From Oxalobacteraceae bacterium (GTDB taxonomy: Bacteria; Pseudomonadota; Gammaproteobacteria; Burkholderiales; Burkholderiaceae_D): a stretch of 64,000 bases of DNA. Made by a program: the position numbers and the translations under genes. Of this stretch, positions 25,236 to 34,336 are shown piece by piece (the first letter of the stretch is position 1; each line of letters starts with the position of its first letter). The notes beneath the pieces were generated by a model. That model saw only the letters and a program-made list of their open reading frames with translations. It had not been told where the DNA came from and made no database searches. The stretch covers positions 1 through 64,000 of the forward strand of contig JAIXXN010000057.1 in NCBI GenBank assembly GCA_027490725.1, in the 5' to 3' direction.

Positions 25236-27323
25236 ATGACTGCAGAATATCAAGTGCACGGCGCAGTTGCCGTCATCACGCTGAATAATCCCCCTGTCAA
25301 CGGCCTCGGGCTGGTAACCCGCACCGCCGCGGTGCGCGGTATCGAGCAGGCGCTAGCCGACCCAGCGGTGAAAGCGATCGTCATCACCGGTGCCGGTAAA
25401 GCGTTTTCCGGTGGCGCCGACATCAAGGAATTCAATTCTCCCAAGGCGCTGGCCGAGCCTAGCCTGCACACCCTGATCGCAAGCGCTGAAAATGCCAGCA
25501 AACCGGTGGTCGCCGCGATTCACACGGTATGCATGGGTGGCGGTCTGGAATTGTCGCTGGGCTGTCATTACCGCGTGGCCATGCCGGGCGCACAGATTGC
25601 ACTGCCGGAAGTGAAGCTGGGCCTGTTGCCCGGCGCCGGCGGTACGCAGCGTCTGCCGCGCGTGCTGGGGCTGGAAATGGCCTTGAATATGATCGTCTCC
25701 GGTACGCCGGTGGCGTCCGACAAGCTGGCCGGCACGGCGCTGTTCGATGCCGTGTTCGCCGCTGATGCCGACCTGGTGAGCGAGGCGGTCGCCTTTGCTG
25801 CCCGCATTGCCGACCTTCGTCCGCTGCCGAAAGTGCGCGACCGCAAGGTTGACTATCCGAACCATGAAGCTTTCCTGCAATTTTCCCGCAATACGGTGAA
25901 AGCCATGTCCGGTCCGTTCCCGGCGCCGCTCGAGTGCGTTGAAACCGTGGCGGCTTCGGTCACCATGAAATTTGAAGATGGCATGAAATTCGAGCGCGAA
26001 CGCTTCCTGCATCTGATCCAGACCACCGAATCGAAAGCCTTGCGACACGCCTTCTTTGCCGAGCGCATCGCCAGCAAAGTCCCCGACGTAGCGGCCGATA
26101 CCCCGGTGCGCAGCATCCGTCAGGCAGCCGTGATCGGCGCTGGCACCATGGGCGGGGGGATCACCATGAACTTCCTGAACGCGGGGATTCCCGTGATCAT
26201 GCTGGAGACCCGTCAGGAGGCGCTCGACAAAGGCGTGGCGACTATCCGTAAAAATTACGAGGCGACTGTCAAGAAGGGCAAGCTGAGCCAGGGCAAGCTG
26301 GATCAGCGCATGGGCTTGCTGACGACAACCCTGGTCTATGACGCAATTGCGCAGGCGGATATTGTGGTGGAAGCGGTCTTCGAAGAGATCGGTGTCAAGG
26401 AAACGGTATTCCGTGAACTGGACCGGGTCATGAAACCGGGCGCGATTCTGGCCTCGAACACTTCGACGCTGGATCTGAACCGTATCGCCAGCTTTACCGG
26501 TCGTCCGCAAGATGTGATCGGCCTGCATTTCTTTAGTCCGGCCAACGTGATGAAGCTGCTGGAAATCGTACGCGGCGCGCAGACCGCCAAAGATGTGCTG
26601 GCAACGGCACTGGCACTGGCCAAGAAGCTCAAGAAGACCGGGGTGGTATCGGGCGTGTGCGATGGCTTTATCGGCAACCGCATGATTGAACAGTACAGCC
26701 GTCAGGCCGGTTTCCTGCTTGATGAAGGCGCGTTGCCGGAGCAGGTGGATCAGGCGCTCGAAAAATTCGGCTTTGCCATGGGCCCGTTCCGTATGGGTGA
26801 CCTGGCCGGCAACGATATCGGCTGGGCGATCCGCAAGCGTCGCGCCATCGAGTCGCCGCAGATCCATTATTCGCGCAGCGCCGACCTGCTGTGCGAGATG
26901 GGGCGCTTCGGCCAGAAAACTGGTGGTGGCTGGTATGACTATCAGGCCGGTGACCGCAAGGCCTATCCCAATGCGCAAGTGAACGCGATGATCGTCCAGC
27001 ATTCGGCCGATATCGGTGTGGCGCGCCGCCAGATCAGCGATCGGGAAATTGTCGAACGACTGGTGTATGCCATGGTCAACGAGGCAGCACTGATTCTGGA
27101 GGAGGGGATTGCCTTGCGTGCCTCGGATATCGATATGGTGTATTTGACGGGCTACGGTTTCCCCTTATTCCGTGGTGGCCCGATGTTCTATGCCGACACG
27201 GTTGGCTTACCGAATGTCCTGTCGGCGATGGCGCAATTCGCCCGGGGTTACCAGGGCGACGCGTGGCAGGCAGCCCCGTTGTTGCTGAAACTGGCCGCTG
27301 AAGGCAAAGGTTTTAATAATTGA
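25236..27323 (+). CDS. Beta-oxidation multienzyme: enoyl-CoA hydratase / 3-hydroxyacyl-CoA dehydrogenase
   Basis: A 695-residue multifunctional fatty-acid oxidation protein (FadB/FadJ-like, peroxisomal type). The N-terminal crotonase domain (about 1-190) has the oxyanion motifs AFSGGADIKEF and MGGGLELSLGCHYR plus ALPEVKLGLLPGAGGTQRLPR. The NAD-binding hydroxyacyl-CoA dehydrogenase domain (about 295-480) has AAVIGAGTMGGGI, ASNTSTLDL and GLHFFSPANVM, followed by C-terminal helical domains with FGQKTGGGWYDY. It converts enoyl-CoA to 3-ketoacyl-CoA. Preceded by AAGGAAG. The partner thiolase is at 30104. Confidence 0.93.
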   Translation: MTAEYQVHGAVAVITLNNPPVNGLGLVTRTAAVRGIEQALADPAVKAIVITGAGKAFSGGADIKEFNSPKALAEPSLHTLIASAENASKPVVAAIHTVCMGGGLELSLGCHYRVAMPGAQIALPEVKLGLLPGAGGTQRLPRVLGLEMALNMIVSGTPVASDKLAGTALFDAVFAADADLVSEAVAFAARIADLRPLPKVRDRKVDYPNHEAFLQFSRNTVKAMSGPFPAPLECVETVAASVTMKFEDGMKFERERFLHLIQTTESKALRHAFFAERIASKVPDVAADTPVRSIRQAAVIGAGTMGGGITMNFLNAGIPVIMLETRQEALDKGVATIRKNYEATVKKGKLSQGKLDQRMGLLTTTLVYDAIAQADIVVEAVFEEIGVKETVFRELDRVMKPGAILASNTSTLDLNRIASFTGRPQDVIGLHFFSPANVMKLLEIVRGAQTAKDVLATALALAKKLKKTGVVSGVCDGFIGNRMIEQYSRQAGFLLDEGALPEQVDQALEKFGFAMGPFRMGDLAGNDIGWAIRKRRAIESPQIHYSRSADLLCEMGRFGQKTGGGWYDYQAGDRKAYPNAQVNAMIVQHSADIGVARRQISDREIVERLVYAMVNEAALILEEGIALRASDIDMVYLTGYGFPLFRGGPMFYADTVGLPNVLSAMAQFARGYQGDAWQAAPLLLKLAAEGKGFNN

Positions 27324-27357
27324 AGAGTTGATTAGTCGATTAGTTGATTTTGGGAAA

Positions 27358-27423
27358 GTTCACATGTTTTTTTGAAATTTATTTTTCTTGATGTGAACAT
27401 TCCGGCAAATTACTTGCTATAAT
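27358..27423 (+). promoter_or_regulatory. Promoter region of the second PEP-CTERM gene with an inverted repeat
   Basis: TGAACA (27394..27399) and TATAAT (27418..27423) with an 18-base spacer form a plausible promoter. The half-sites GTTCACAT (near 27358) and ATGTGAAC (27391..27398) are perfect inverse complements, and the second overlaps the -35, suggesting an operator. Confidence 0.4.
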
Positions 27424-27512
27424 TTCCTCATGGTAGCAAAAGTTTCCTCGGGTTATGTTTTTCTTGCGAGGCCGGCACCATACATAACTTGATATCTACT
27501 TTGAGGAAAATT

Positions 27513-28154
27513 ATGAAACGTACTTTCGTCGCTGCTGTTCTCGCTGTCTCCGCCTTCGCTTCGGCCCATGCTGCCAGCATTACCGGTCTGGTCAATACTG
27601 GCGTGGGCGCGAACGGCGCTGCCGATAGCAACTACTCGCTGACGCACAATGGCGCGGTCAGCACCCCGATCATTACGCTGAACAATGTCTGGCCGATCAC
27701 CCCTTGGCTGGCAAACACCAGCGATTCGAAATGGATCACCCCGACTGCCAATCAGGCGCAGTCGTTCGATCCAAGCAGCAACGGTAGCTACACCTATTCG
27801 CTGTCGTTCAACCTCAGTGGTTACGATGCCAGCACCGCAGCGCTGACTGGTCGCGTTTCCGCTGACAACAATGCCGTCGTTCTGCTCAACGGTACCCAGA
27901 TCGGTAGCGTTTCGGACTTTAAGACCTGGGGTAGTTTCGGTGCCAGCAACGGTGCTGGTTTCCTGGCTGGCAACAACACCCTGGAATTCGTGGTCACCAA
28001 CCTCAAGCAAAGCACCGGTAACCCGACCGGTCTGCGCGTCGAGTTCCTGTCGTCCAACGTTACGCCGGTACCGGAACCAGAAACCTATGCAATGCTGCTG
28101 GCAGGTCTGGGCATGGTGGGTCTGATCGCCCGTCGTCGCAAACAGGCCGCGTAA
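27513..28154 (+). CDS. PEP-CTERM sorted exported protein
   Basis: A 213-residue exported protein: signal peptide MKRTFVAAVLAVSAFASAHA and a C-terminal PEP-CTERM tail (VPEPETYAMLLAGLGMVGLI, then RRRK). The middle is Asn/Ser/Thr-rich with no catalytic motif; VTNLKQSTGNPTGLRVEF suggests a beta-sandwich of the kind found in extracellular matrix proteins. The ATG was chosen for its GAGG ribosome-binding site. Distinct in sequence from the PEP-CTERM protein at 333. Function unknown. Confidence 0.85.
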   Translation: MKRTFVAAVLAVSAFASAHAASITGLVNTGVGANGAADSNYSLTHNGAVSTPIITLNNVWPITPWLANTSDSKWITPTANQAQSFDPSSNGSYTYSLSFNLSGYDASTAALTGRVSADNNAVVLLNGTQIGSVSDFKTWGSFGASNGAGFLAGNNTLEFVVTNLKQSTGNPTGLRVEFLSSNVTPVPEPETYAMLLAGLGMVGLIARRRKQAA

Positions 28155-28166
28155 TTCTTCGCTGAA

Positions 28167-29885
28167 TTAGTCCGCAAGGCCGCCGTTGGCGGCCTTTTGT
28201 TTTGGGTCGGGCGAATTGGTCTCGCGCAGGAATAGCGTGCCGATGACTGCCGTCAGCAGCGCGATCACAATCGGATACCACAGGCCATAATAGATGTCGC
28301 CTTTATAGGCCACCAGGGCAAACGAGACGGTGGGCAACAGGCCGCCAAACCAGCCATTGCCCAGATGGTAGGGCAGTGACATGGCGGTGTAGCGTATCCG
28401 CGTCGGGAACATTTCCACCAGCATAGCCGCCAGCGGGCCGTACACCATGGTGACGTACAGCACTAGCAGGAACAGGATGGCGACCACCATGGGCTTGTTG
28501 ATCTGGCTATCGTCGGCGCGGTTCGGATAACCTGCCGCTTTGATTGCCATTCCCAGTGCTTTCTTCAGCTGGCTCTCGGCCAGCTTGCTGGTCAGATCAA
28601 AATCCACCCCGTTCTCCGTCATGTCGGCATTGAAAGCGCGCAGTTCCGTGGCGCCAATGCGGATCAGGGCGATGCTGCCCGCGGGCGCATCCTCCCGGGC
28701 ATAGGCCACCGAGGCATTGGAGAGCAGGCTGGCAGCGATGTCGCAGGACGAGGGGTAGCGGATGGTATTGCTGGGACTGAACTGGAAGTTGCAGGACGCA
28801 GGGTCGGCGACCAGTAGCACGGGCGCTTTCAGCAGCGCCGCTTCGAGGGCCGGATTGCCGTAGTGTGTGAGCGCAGCAAACAAGGGGAAATAACTGGCGG
28901 CGGCCAGCACGCAGCCGCTGAGAATAATCCATTTGCGCCCATACAGGTCGCTCAGTTTGCCGAATACGATGAAAAACGGGGTTGCCAGCGCCAGCGACAA
29001 TGCACTCATCAGATTGGCCGTGGCACCATCGATTTTCAAGGTCTGGGTCATGAAGAACAGCGCGTAGAACTGACCGGTGTACCAGACTGCGGCCTGACCC
29101 ATGGTCAGGCCGAACAGGGCAATAATCGACAGGCGCAGATTGCGCCACTGGCCGAAGGCTTCCCACACGGGGGCACTGGAGCCACGTCCTTCCGCCTTCA
29201 TTTTCTCGAAGACGGGTGATTCGTTCATCGACATGCGAATCCAGACGGAAACACCGAGCAATAGCACGGAAACCAGAAACGGTACGCGCCAGCCCCAGTG
29301 CGCAAATTCCGCTTCGCCCGTCGCCAGCCGGGTGCCGAGGATCACCAGTAGCGAGAGCAACAAGCCGAGCGTGGCGGTGGTCTGTATCCATGCGGTGAAG
29401 ACGCCGCGTTTCCCGGCTGGGGCGTGCTCGGCTACATAGGTGGCAGCACCGCCATATTCGCCGCCCAGCGCCAGCCCTTGCAAGATCCTGAGGATAACCA
29501 GACTGATAGGCGCAGCGATGCCGATGGCGCTATAGGCTGGCAGCAGGCCAACCAGAAAAGTCGAGCCGCCCATAATAAAAATCGTGATGAGAAACGTGTG
29601 CTTGCGTCCCACCAGATCGCCCAGGCGGCCGAACATCAGCGCGCCGAAGGGGCGCACCAGAAAACCGGCAGCAAAAGCCAGTAAGGCAAAGATGAAGCTG
29701 GTGGTCGAATCACCGACAAAAAACTGCTTGGCAATAATTGGCGCCAGCGCCCCATACAGATAAAAGTCGTACCACTCGAACACTGTGCCGAGCGACGAGC
29801 CGATAATCACTTTGCGTTCCTGCTGCGTAACCGGCGTGGATGGTGGCAGGTTGCGCGCTAGCGCGGCACCTGTTGATCGCGCCAT
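28167..29885 (-). CDS. MFS transporter, metabolite:H+ symporter (MHS) family
   Basis: A 572-residue major facilitator with 12 predicted helices. The MHS hallmark SSLGTVFEWYDFYLYG opens helix 1, and GRLGDLVGRK and GLALGGEYGGAATYVAEHAP follow (loop 2-3 and helix 4). An unusually long soluble segment (about residues 355-460, with Cys pairs in ASCNFQF and SSCDIA) separates two helices in the C-terminal half; these Cys could form disulfides outside the membrane. Substrates in this family are osmolytes, dicarboxylates or aromatic acids; the sequence does not tell which. Confidence 0.88.
   Translation of the reverse strand: MARSTGAALARNLPPSTPVTQQERKVIIGSSLGTVFEWYDFYLYGALAPIIAKQFFVGDSTTSFIFALLAFAAGFLVRPFGALMFGRLGDLVGRKHTFLITIFIMGGSTFLVGLLPAYSAIGIAAPISLVILRILQGLALGGEYGGAATYVAEHAPAGKRGVFTAWIQTTATLGLLLSLLVILGTRLATGEAEFAHWGWRVPFLVSVLLLGVSVWIRMSMNESPVFEKMKAEGRGSSAPVWEAFGQWRNLRLSIIALFGLTMGQAAVWYTGQFYALFFMTQTLKIDGATANLMSALSLALATPFFIVFGKLSDLYGRKWIILSGCVLAAASYFPLFAALTHYGNPALEAALLKAPVLLVADPASCNFQFSPSNTIRYPSSCDIAASLLSNASVAYAREDAPAGSIALIRIGATELRAFNADMTENGVDFDLTSKLAESQLKKALGMAIKAAGYPNRADDSQINKPMVVAILFLLVLYVTMVYGPLAAMLVEMFPTRIRYTAMSLPYHLGNGWFGGLLPTVSFALVAYKGDIYYGLWYPIVIALLTAVIGTLFLRETNSPDPKQKAANGGLAD
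28176..28203 (+). terminator. Terminator of the PEP-CTERM gene, inside the 3' end of the converging transporter gene
   Basis: AAGGCCGCC (28176..28184) pairs perfectly with GGCGGCCTT (28188..28196), followed by TTGTTTT. It overlaps the last codons of the transporter on the minus strand (stop at 28167). Confidence 0.85.
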
Positions 29886-30103
29886 TTTTGTCTCCTGTAC
29901 TGGGTCTCCGGTACTTTCTTATTGTTCCGACAGGCAATTTGGTATTTCATCAGTCTGGTTTCAGTGTGAGCCGTGTAACTTACGCATTGCTTGCTACGAA
30001 CTTACCCGGCGCTTACAGATATTTTGCGAACGGTCGTGCTATATTGTGCTATGCTGGCTTTGACACCCCTGCCTACCTTTCCATACCTATAACGGAGACT
30101 TCG

Positions 30104-31282
30104 ATGATGGATGCTGTAATCGTTTCGACTGCGCGTACCCCTTTGGCCAAATCATGGAAAGGCGCGTTCAACATGACCCATGGCGCCACGCTGGGTGGGC
30201 ATGCGCTGCAGGCAGCGATCAGCCGCGCCGGTATCGAGGCCGGCGAAGTGGAAGACGTGCTGGTCGGTTGCGCTAATCCGGAAGGTGCTACCGGCGGCAA
30301 TATTGCCCGCCAGATCGCACTGCGCGGCGGTTGCCCGGTCAGCACTGCAGGGATGACCATGAACCGTTTCTGCTCATCCGGCTTGCAAACGATCGCCACC
30401 GCCGCCCAGCGTATTATTGCCGGCGAAGGCGATATTTATGCCGCTGGCGGCGTGGAATCGATCTCCTGCGTGCAGCAGGAAATGAATCTGCATATGTATA
30501 AGGAAGTGTGGCTGGCGCAGCATAAGCCGGAGCTCTACTGGCCGATGCTGCAGACGGCAGAGACGGTGGCGCAGCGCTATCAGATTAGCCGCGAACGTCA
30601 GGATGCCTATGGTGTGCAGAGCCAGCAACGCGCTGCCGCTGCGCAGGCGGCCGGCTACTTCGATGCGGAAATTGCACCGATGACTACCATCATGGGGGTG
30701 GCCGACAAGGCCAGCGGCATGTTGCTGTCGCGCGAAGTGACTATCAGCGCCGATGAAGGCATCCGTGCCGATACTACCTATGAAGCGGTGGCAAAAATCC
30801 GCACGGCCGTGCCCGGGGGCGTGATCAGTGCCGGCAATGCCAGCCAGTTCTCCGATGGTGCTTCGATGGCCATCGTGATGAGCGCCAGCACGGCCGCCGC
30901 CAAAGGCTTGCAGCCGCTGGGCATCTTCCGCGGTTTCGCGGTGGCAGGTTGCGAACCGGACGAAATGGGCATCGGCCCCGTGTATGCGATTCCCAAACTG
31001 CTCAAAAAAGCCGGCCTGAGCGTTGCAGACATTGGCCTGTGGGAGCTCAATGAAGCCTTTGCCGTGCAAGTGCTGTACTGTGCCGATACGCTGGGCATCC
31101 CCATGGAACGTTTGAATGTCAACGGCGGCGCGATTGCCGTGGGTCATCCGTATGGGGTTTCCGGTGCGCGTCTGACTGGCCATGCGCTGATCGAAGGCAA
31201 GCGGCGCGGTGTGAAATACGTCGTCGTGACCATGTGTATTGGTGGCGGACAAGGGGCGGCCGGGCTGTTCGAAGTGGCCTGA
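30104..31282 (+). CDS. Acetyl-CoA acyltransferase (thiolase)
   Basis: A 392-residue thiolase: it cleaves 3-ketoacyl-CoA or condenses two acetyl-CoA. The acyl-accepting Cys90 is in NRFCSSGLQTIA; the catalytic His is in VNGGAIAVGHPYGVSGAR and the second Cys in CIGGGQGAAG near the C-terminus. GGAG precedes ATG 30104; an earlier in-frame start was rejected because it adds 88 non-conserved residues. It likely partners the multienzyme at 25236. Confidence 0.93.
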   Translation: MMDAVIVSTARTPLAKSWKGAFNMTHGATLGGHALQAAISRAGIEAGEVEDVLVGCANPEGATGGNIARQIALRGGCPVSTAGMTMNRFCSSGLQTIATAAQRIIAGEGDIYAAGGVESISCVQQEMNLHMYKEVWLAQHKPELYWPMLQTAETVAQRYQISRERQDAYGVQSQQRAAAAQAAGYFDAEIAPMTTIMGVADKASGMLLSREVTISADEGIRADTTYEAVAKIRTAVPGGVISAGNASQFSDGASMAIVMSASTAAAKGLQPLGIFRGFAVAGCEPDEMGIGPVYAIPKLLKKAGLSVADIGLWELNEAFAVQVLYCADTLGIPMERLNVNGGAIAVGHPYGVSGARLTGHALIEGKRRGVKYVVVTMCIGGGQGAAGLFEVA

Positions 31283-31387
31283 TCGGACCCGAGCGTTCCG
31301 CGCTGGCGGTGGTGCTGCTGGCCTAAAAGCTGTATGCTGCCGGCGTCATCAACAAGGACGGCGCCGCAGCGCCAGATAGGAACGCGT

Positions 31388-31690
31388 ATGATCAAGCACA
31401 TCGTCATGTGGAAGCTCAAAGAGCACGCCGAGGGCGCCGACCGCGCCACCAATGCCGCCAGAATGAAAACCATGCTGGATGCCTGCGCCGGGCTGGTGCC
31501 CGGCATACTTACGCTGGAAGCCGTGCTGGCCCAGCCCGGTCTGGAAGCGACCTACGATGTTTTGCTGTATTCCGAATTTGCCGACCGCGCCGCGCTGGAT
31601 GCCTATCAGCAGCATCCCGATCACATGGCGTTGAAGCCTTTCTTTGGCGCGGTGCGCGAAGCACGTCAGTGCATGGATTACGAAGTCTGA
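31388..31690 (+). CDS. Stress-responsive alpha/beta-barrel (Dabb) protein
   Basis: A 100-residue ferredoxin-like dimeric alpha/beta barrel of the Dabb family: MIKHIVMWKLKEHA at the start and YSEFADRAALDAYQQHPDHMA in the second half. These often bind or chemically act on small hydrophobic molecules, but the specific role is unknown. AGGAAC precedes the ATG. It begins a short operon with the oxidoreductase (7-base gap) and the GNAT. Confidence 0.85.
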   Translation: MIKHIVMWKLKEHAEGADRATNAARMKTMLDACAGLVPGILTLEAVLAQPGLEATYDVLLYSEFADRAALDAYQQHPDHMALKPFFGAVREARQCMDYEV

Positions 31691-31696
31691 GTGCCG

Positions 31697-32743
31697 ATGT
31701 CGACTTCACCAGATTTGCCTGCAGTGGCTCGCAGCGCGCCGGAGATTCCCCGCCATTATCAGCGGATCGTGCTCGCCAGCCGGCCGCGTGGCCCGGTGCT
31801 GCCTGAAAACTTCCGTATCGAAACTGTTGCTGTGCCCGCACTGGGTGACAGTGAAGTACTGGTGCGCAATCACTATCTTTCGCTCGATCCGTATATGCGT
31901 GGGCGCATGAGTGCCGCCAAAAGCTATGCTGCATCACAGGAACTCGAGCACACCATGATCGGTAACACCGTCGGACAGGTGGTCGCCAGTCGCCACGCCG
32001 GTATGGCTGTCGGCGACTATGTCGGCGGGCTGCTGGGCTGGGCCGAGATGGGCGTGGCCGACGGCGCAGCGTTGCGCAAGCTCGATGTGACGCAGGTGGC
32101 GCTGCCCGTGTATCTGGGCGCAGTGGGCATGCCCGGCATGGCGGCCTGGTATGGCCTGACGCAGATTATCCAGCCGAAAGCGGGCGAAACGCTCGTGGTC
32201 TCGGCAGCCAGCGGTGCGGTCGGCAGCGTGGTCGGGCAACTGGCCAAGTTGCGCGGCTGCCGGGTGGTCGGGATTGCCGGTGGCGCGGCCAAATGTGCGC
32301 ATGTGCGTGACGTACTGGGCTTCGATGCCTGCGTTGACTACAAAGCCGGCAATCTGGAGGCGGATCTGGCAGCGGCCACCCCGGATGGCGTCGATGGCAT
32401 CTTCGAAAATGTCGGCGGGGCCACGCTGGAAGCGGCGCTGGCGCGCACCAATGCTTTTGCCCGTATCGCGCTATGCGGCCTGATCGGTGGCTTCAACGGT
32501 CAAGAGATGCCGATTAAAAATTCCCGCATCCTGTTAATCAGGCGGCTCAGTTTGCGTGGTTTCATCGTCACCGAGCACATGGAACTGTGGCCGCAAGGCT
32601 TGCAGGAACTGCAGGCGCTGGTTGCTGCCGGAAAATTGAAATATCATCACAGCGTCGCACAGGGGCTGGCAAGCGCGCCGCAAGCGTTCATAGGACTGCT
32701 GCAAGGGCAGAATCTGGGCAAACAACTGGTGAAATTAAACTGA
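31697..32743 (+). CDS. NADP-dependent MDR-superfamily oxidoreductase (CurA/YncB, leukotriene B4 dehydrogenase type)
   Basis: A 348-residue zinc-independent medium-chain reductase that reduces double bonds of enones and related carbonyls. Typical sequence: YLSLDPYMRGRMS near residue 60, GMPGMAAWYGLTQI, then SAASGAVGSVVGQLAKLRGCRVVGIAG for the Rossmann fold, and FENVGGATLEAAL. A GTG six bases earlier is an alternative start. Its stop overlaps the start of the next gene by one base (TGATG). Confidence 0.9.
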   Translation: MSTSPDLPAVARSAPEIPRHYQRIVLASRPRGPVLPENFRIETVAVPALGDSEVLVRNHYLSLDPYMRGRMSAAKSYAASQELEHTMIGNTVGQVVASRHAGMAVGDYVGGLLGWAEMGVADGAALRKLDVTQVALPVYLGAVGMPGMAAWYGLTQIIQPKAGETLVVSAASGAVGSVVGQLAKLRGCRVVGIAGGAAKCAHVRDVLGFDACVDYKAGNLEADLAAATPDGVDGIFENVGGATLEAALARTNAFARIALCGLIGGFNGQEMPIKNSRILLIRRLSLRGFIVTEHMELWPQGLQELQALVAAGKLKYHHSVAQGLASAPQAFIGLLQGQNLGKQLVKLN

Positions 32744-33174
32744 TGAGTAATCCAACGAGCACAGTGCGGATCGGCGACTGGGACAGCCAGAAAGATGCAG
32801 CGCGGCCGATTCGTTTAACGGTCTTTGTCGAAGAGCAGAAAGTCCCGGCCGAACTTGAAATGGACCACATGGACGTCGTGTGCGTGCACGCAGTGGCTTA
32901 CGATGCGGCGGGCCGGGCCGTTGGTACCGGCCGACTGCTCCCCGATGGCCACATCGGTCGCATGGCCGTACTTGCGGCCGCGCGCGGCAGCGGCGTCGGA
33001 GGCCAGCTACTGCAAGCGCTGATGGCCCACGCCCACGCGCGCGGTGATCGAGTGCTAGCGCTGAGCGCCCAGAGCCACGCCGCAGCGTTCTACCAGCAAC
33101 ACGGCTTCGTCATCGAAGGCGACGAATTCTTCGAAGCAGGCATCGCGCACATCAACATGGTCTACCGCTACTAA
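32743..33174 (+). CDS. GNAT family N-acetyltransferase
   Basis: A 143-residue acetyltransferase of the ElaA/YjcF-like group: RLTVFVEEQKVPAELEMD is the typical N-terminal motif, and IGRMAVLAAARGSGVGGQLLQALM holds the acetyl-CoA pyrophosphate loop. FYQQHGFVIEGDEFFEAGIAH follows. Substrate unknown. Its stop codon lies at the left edge of the REP-like repeat. Confidence 0.88.
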   Translation: MSNPTSTVRIGDWDSQKDAARPIRLTVFVEEQKVPAELEMDHMDVVCVHAVAYDAAGRAVGTGRLLPDGHIGRMAVLAAARGSGVGGQLLQALMAHAHARGDRVLALSAQSHAAAFYQQHGFVIEGDEFFEAGIAHINMVYRY

Positions 33175-33304
33175 ACCGGGCCATAAACCGGGGTCAGATC
33201 CGACATCCTAAACCGGGGTCAGATCCGACATCCGGGCACAAGCTCTGCTGTCGCTGTCCGAGACCAGCTCAGCTCGTGTCTGAATGTCGGATCTGACCCC
33301 GGTT
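33172..33304. repeat. REP/REPIN-like palindromic element
   Basis: A 25-bp unit beginning TAAACCGGGGTCAGATC occurs twice head to tail (33184..33208 and 33209..33233); a truncated start is at 33172..33180, and an inverted copy ends the element (33284..33304). The 50-base centre is itself an imperfect inverted repeat (CACAAGCT against AGCTCGTG). The full element can fold into one long hairpin, the architecture of REPINs mobilised by REP-associated tyrosine transposases. It separates the + operon from the converging NRDE gene and may act as its terminator. Other genomic copies would be expected. Confidence 0.75.
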
Positions 33305-33313
33305 GTTTGTTGC

Positions 33314-34057
33314 TTAGTGGATCAGGACTTCGTGCAGGCTGGCGCGCTGGTCGGCGTAGAGTTTGACGACGGTGGAGGTGCGGGTGCCGTAGGCGGGGCT
33401 TTCGATGCGGACCGCGGAGAGCATGCGTTCGACGTCGAGCGGGACGCCGGTCTCAGGTAGGCGCATGTCGGGTGCCGGACTGGTGTCGGAGAGCATTTCG
33501 AAGAAGGCGTCGTCGGGGGCGCCCAGACATAATAAGCTGGCAAACTGGGCCTTGGTCTTGAGTACTTTCGGCCAGGGCGCGTCGAGCAGGGCGTTCGAGA
33601 GGCCGTAGACGCCCGGTGCCAGCGCGACGCCGTTGCGCGGGTCGGCATCGCCACGGTTGGAATACCAGATCAGGCTCTGGCCATCACTGAGTATCAGGTT
33701 GAAGCCGTTGTAGTCGGCTGCGCGGGGGCGGATCTGCGCCACATATTCCTGTGGTGTCATGCTGCCCGCAAGAAAGTCGGCGACCAGCTGGCCGCGCGAG
33801 GGCGCCTGCTCGCGGTGCTCGGAGGGCGCGCGGATGTTGGTGATGGCGGCAAAGCGCGCGGAGTTGGCACCTGGTTCCGCGCGGGTGATGCCCATCCAGC
33901 TGCCACCGGCCTGCAGGTCTCGCCCGGCATAGATGCGCGGGTGCTCGGGCCAGTAGCCGGCCGGTGCGCTGGCGCGCTGGTAGAACTCGTCGCGATTGGC
34001 TGCGGCGATCAGGGGGACGGCAGGGAGTACTTGCCAGGCAAAGACGATCAGGCACAT
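33314..34057 (-). CDS. NRDE (TANGO2-like) family protein
   Basis: A 247-residue protein starting MCLIVFAW, with the NRDE motif AAANRDEFY and RDLQAGGSWMGIT. The N-terminal Cys2 exposed after Met removal suggests an Ntn-hydrolase-like fold. Members are related to TANGO2, linked to haem handling and lipid metabolism, but the bacterial role is not settled. Its start overlaps the DUF4936 gene by 10 bases. Confidence 0.85.
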   Translation of the reverse strand: MCLIVFAWQVLPAVPLIAAANRDEFYQRASAPAGYWPEHPRIYAGRDLQAGGSWMGITRAEPGANSARFAAITNIRAPSEHREQAPSRGQLVADFLAGSMTPQEYVAQIRPRAADYNGFNLILSDGQSLIWYSNRGDADPRNGVALAPGVYGLSNALLDAPWPKVLKTKAQFASLLCLGAPDDAFFEMLSDTSPAPDMRLPETGVPLDVERMLSAVRIESPAYGTRTSTVVKLYADQRASLHEVLIH

Positions 34058-34335
34058 GGGGCGACATCCACAAAGACTTCCGTGTGACGTGGTCCGCTGA
34101 TCAGTTGCTCGAGCCCGGCAGCGGCGAGCGCCTCGGACAGCGTGGCCTCGAAGCCGGGCGGCGTCGCCTGGTACACTTCCATCCAGGTCTGCAGGCCGTC
34201 TTTGCTGCCGGGGCGGCGCTTCAGGCCGCTGCGCACCCCATGCGCGGCGCTCAGCTGTGCCTGCATGGCGGCAAGCAGCGGCGCCAATGCAGCAGCGTCC
34301 GCTTCCTCGACGCGGTAATAGATGAACAGATCCAT
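34048..34335 (-). CDS. DUF4936 family protein
   Basis: A 95-residue protein with the start MDLFIYYRV and the motif GLQTWMEVYQ, as in DUF4936. It lies between ygfZ (one base gap) and NRDE (10-base overlap), so the three are probably co-transcribed and translationally coupled. Function unknown. Confidence 0.8.
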   Translation of the reverse strand: MDLFIYYRVEEADAAALAPLLAAMQAQLSAAHGVRSGLKRRPGSKDGLQTWMEVYQATPPGFEATLSEALAAAGLEQLISGPRHTEVFVDVAPCA

Positions 34336-34336
34336 A

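Noticed and set aside
33184..33233. CRISPR-like direct repeats
   Set aside because: Only two adjacent 25-bp copies with no spacers, plus an inverted copy; this is a palindromic REP-type element, not CRISPR.
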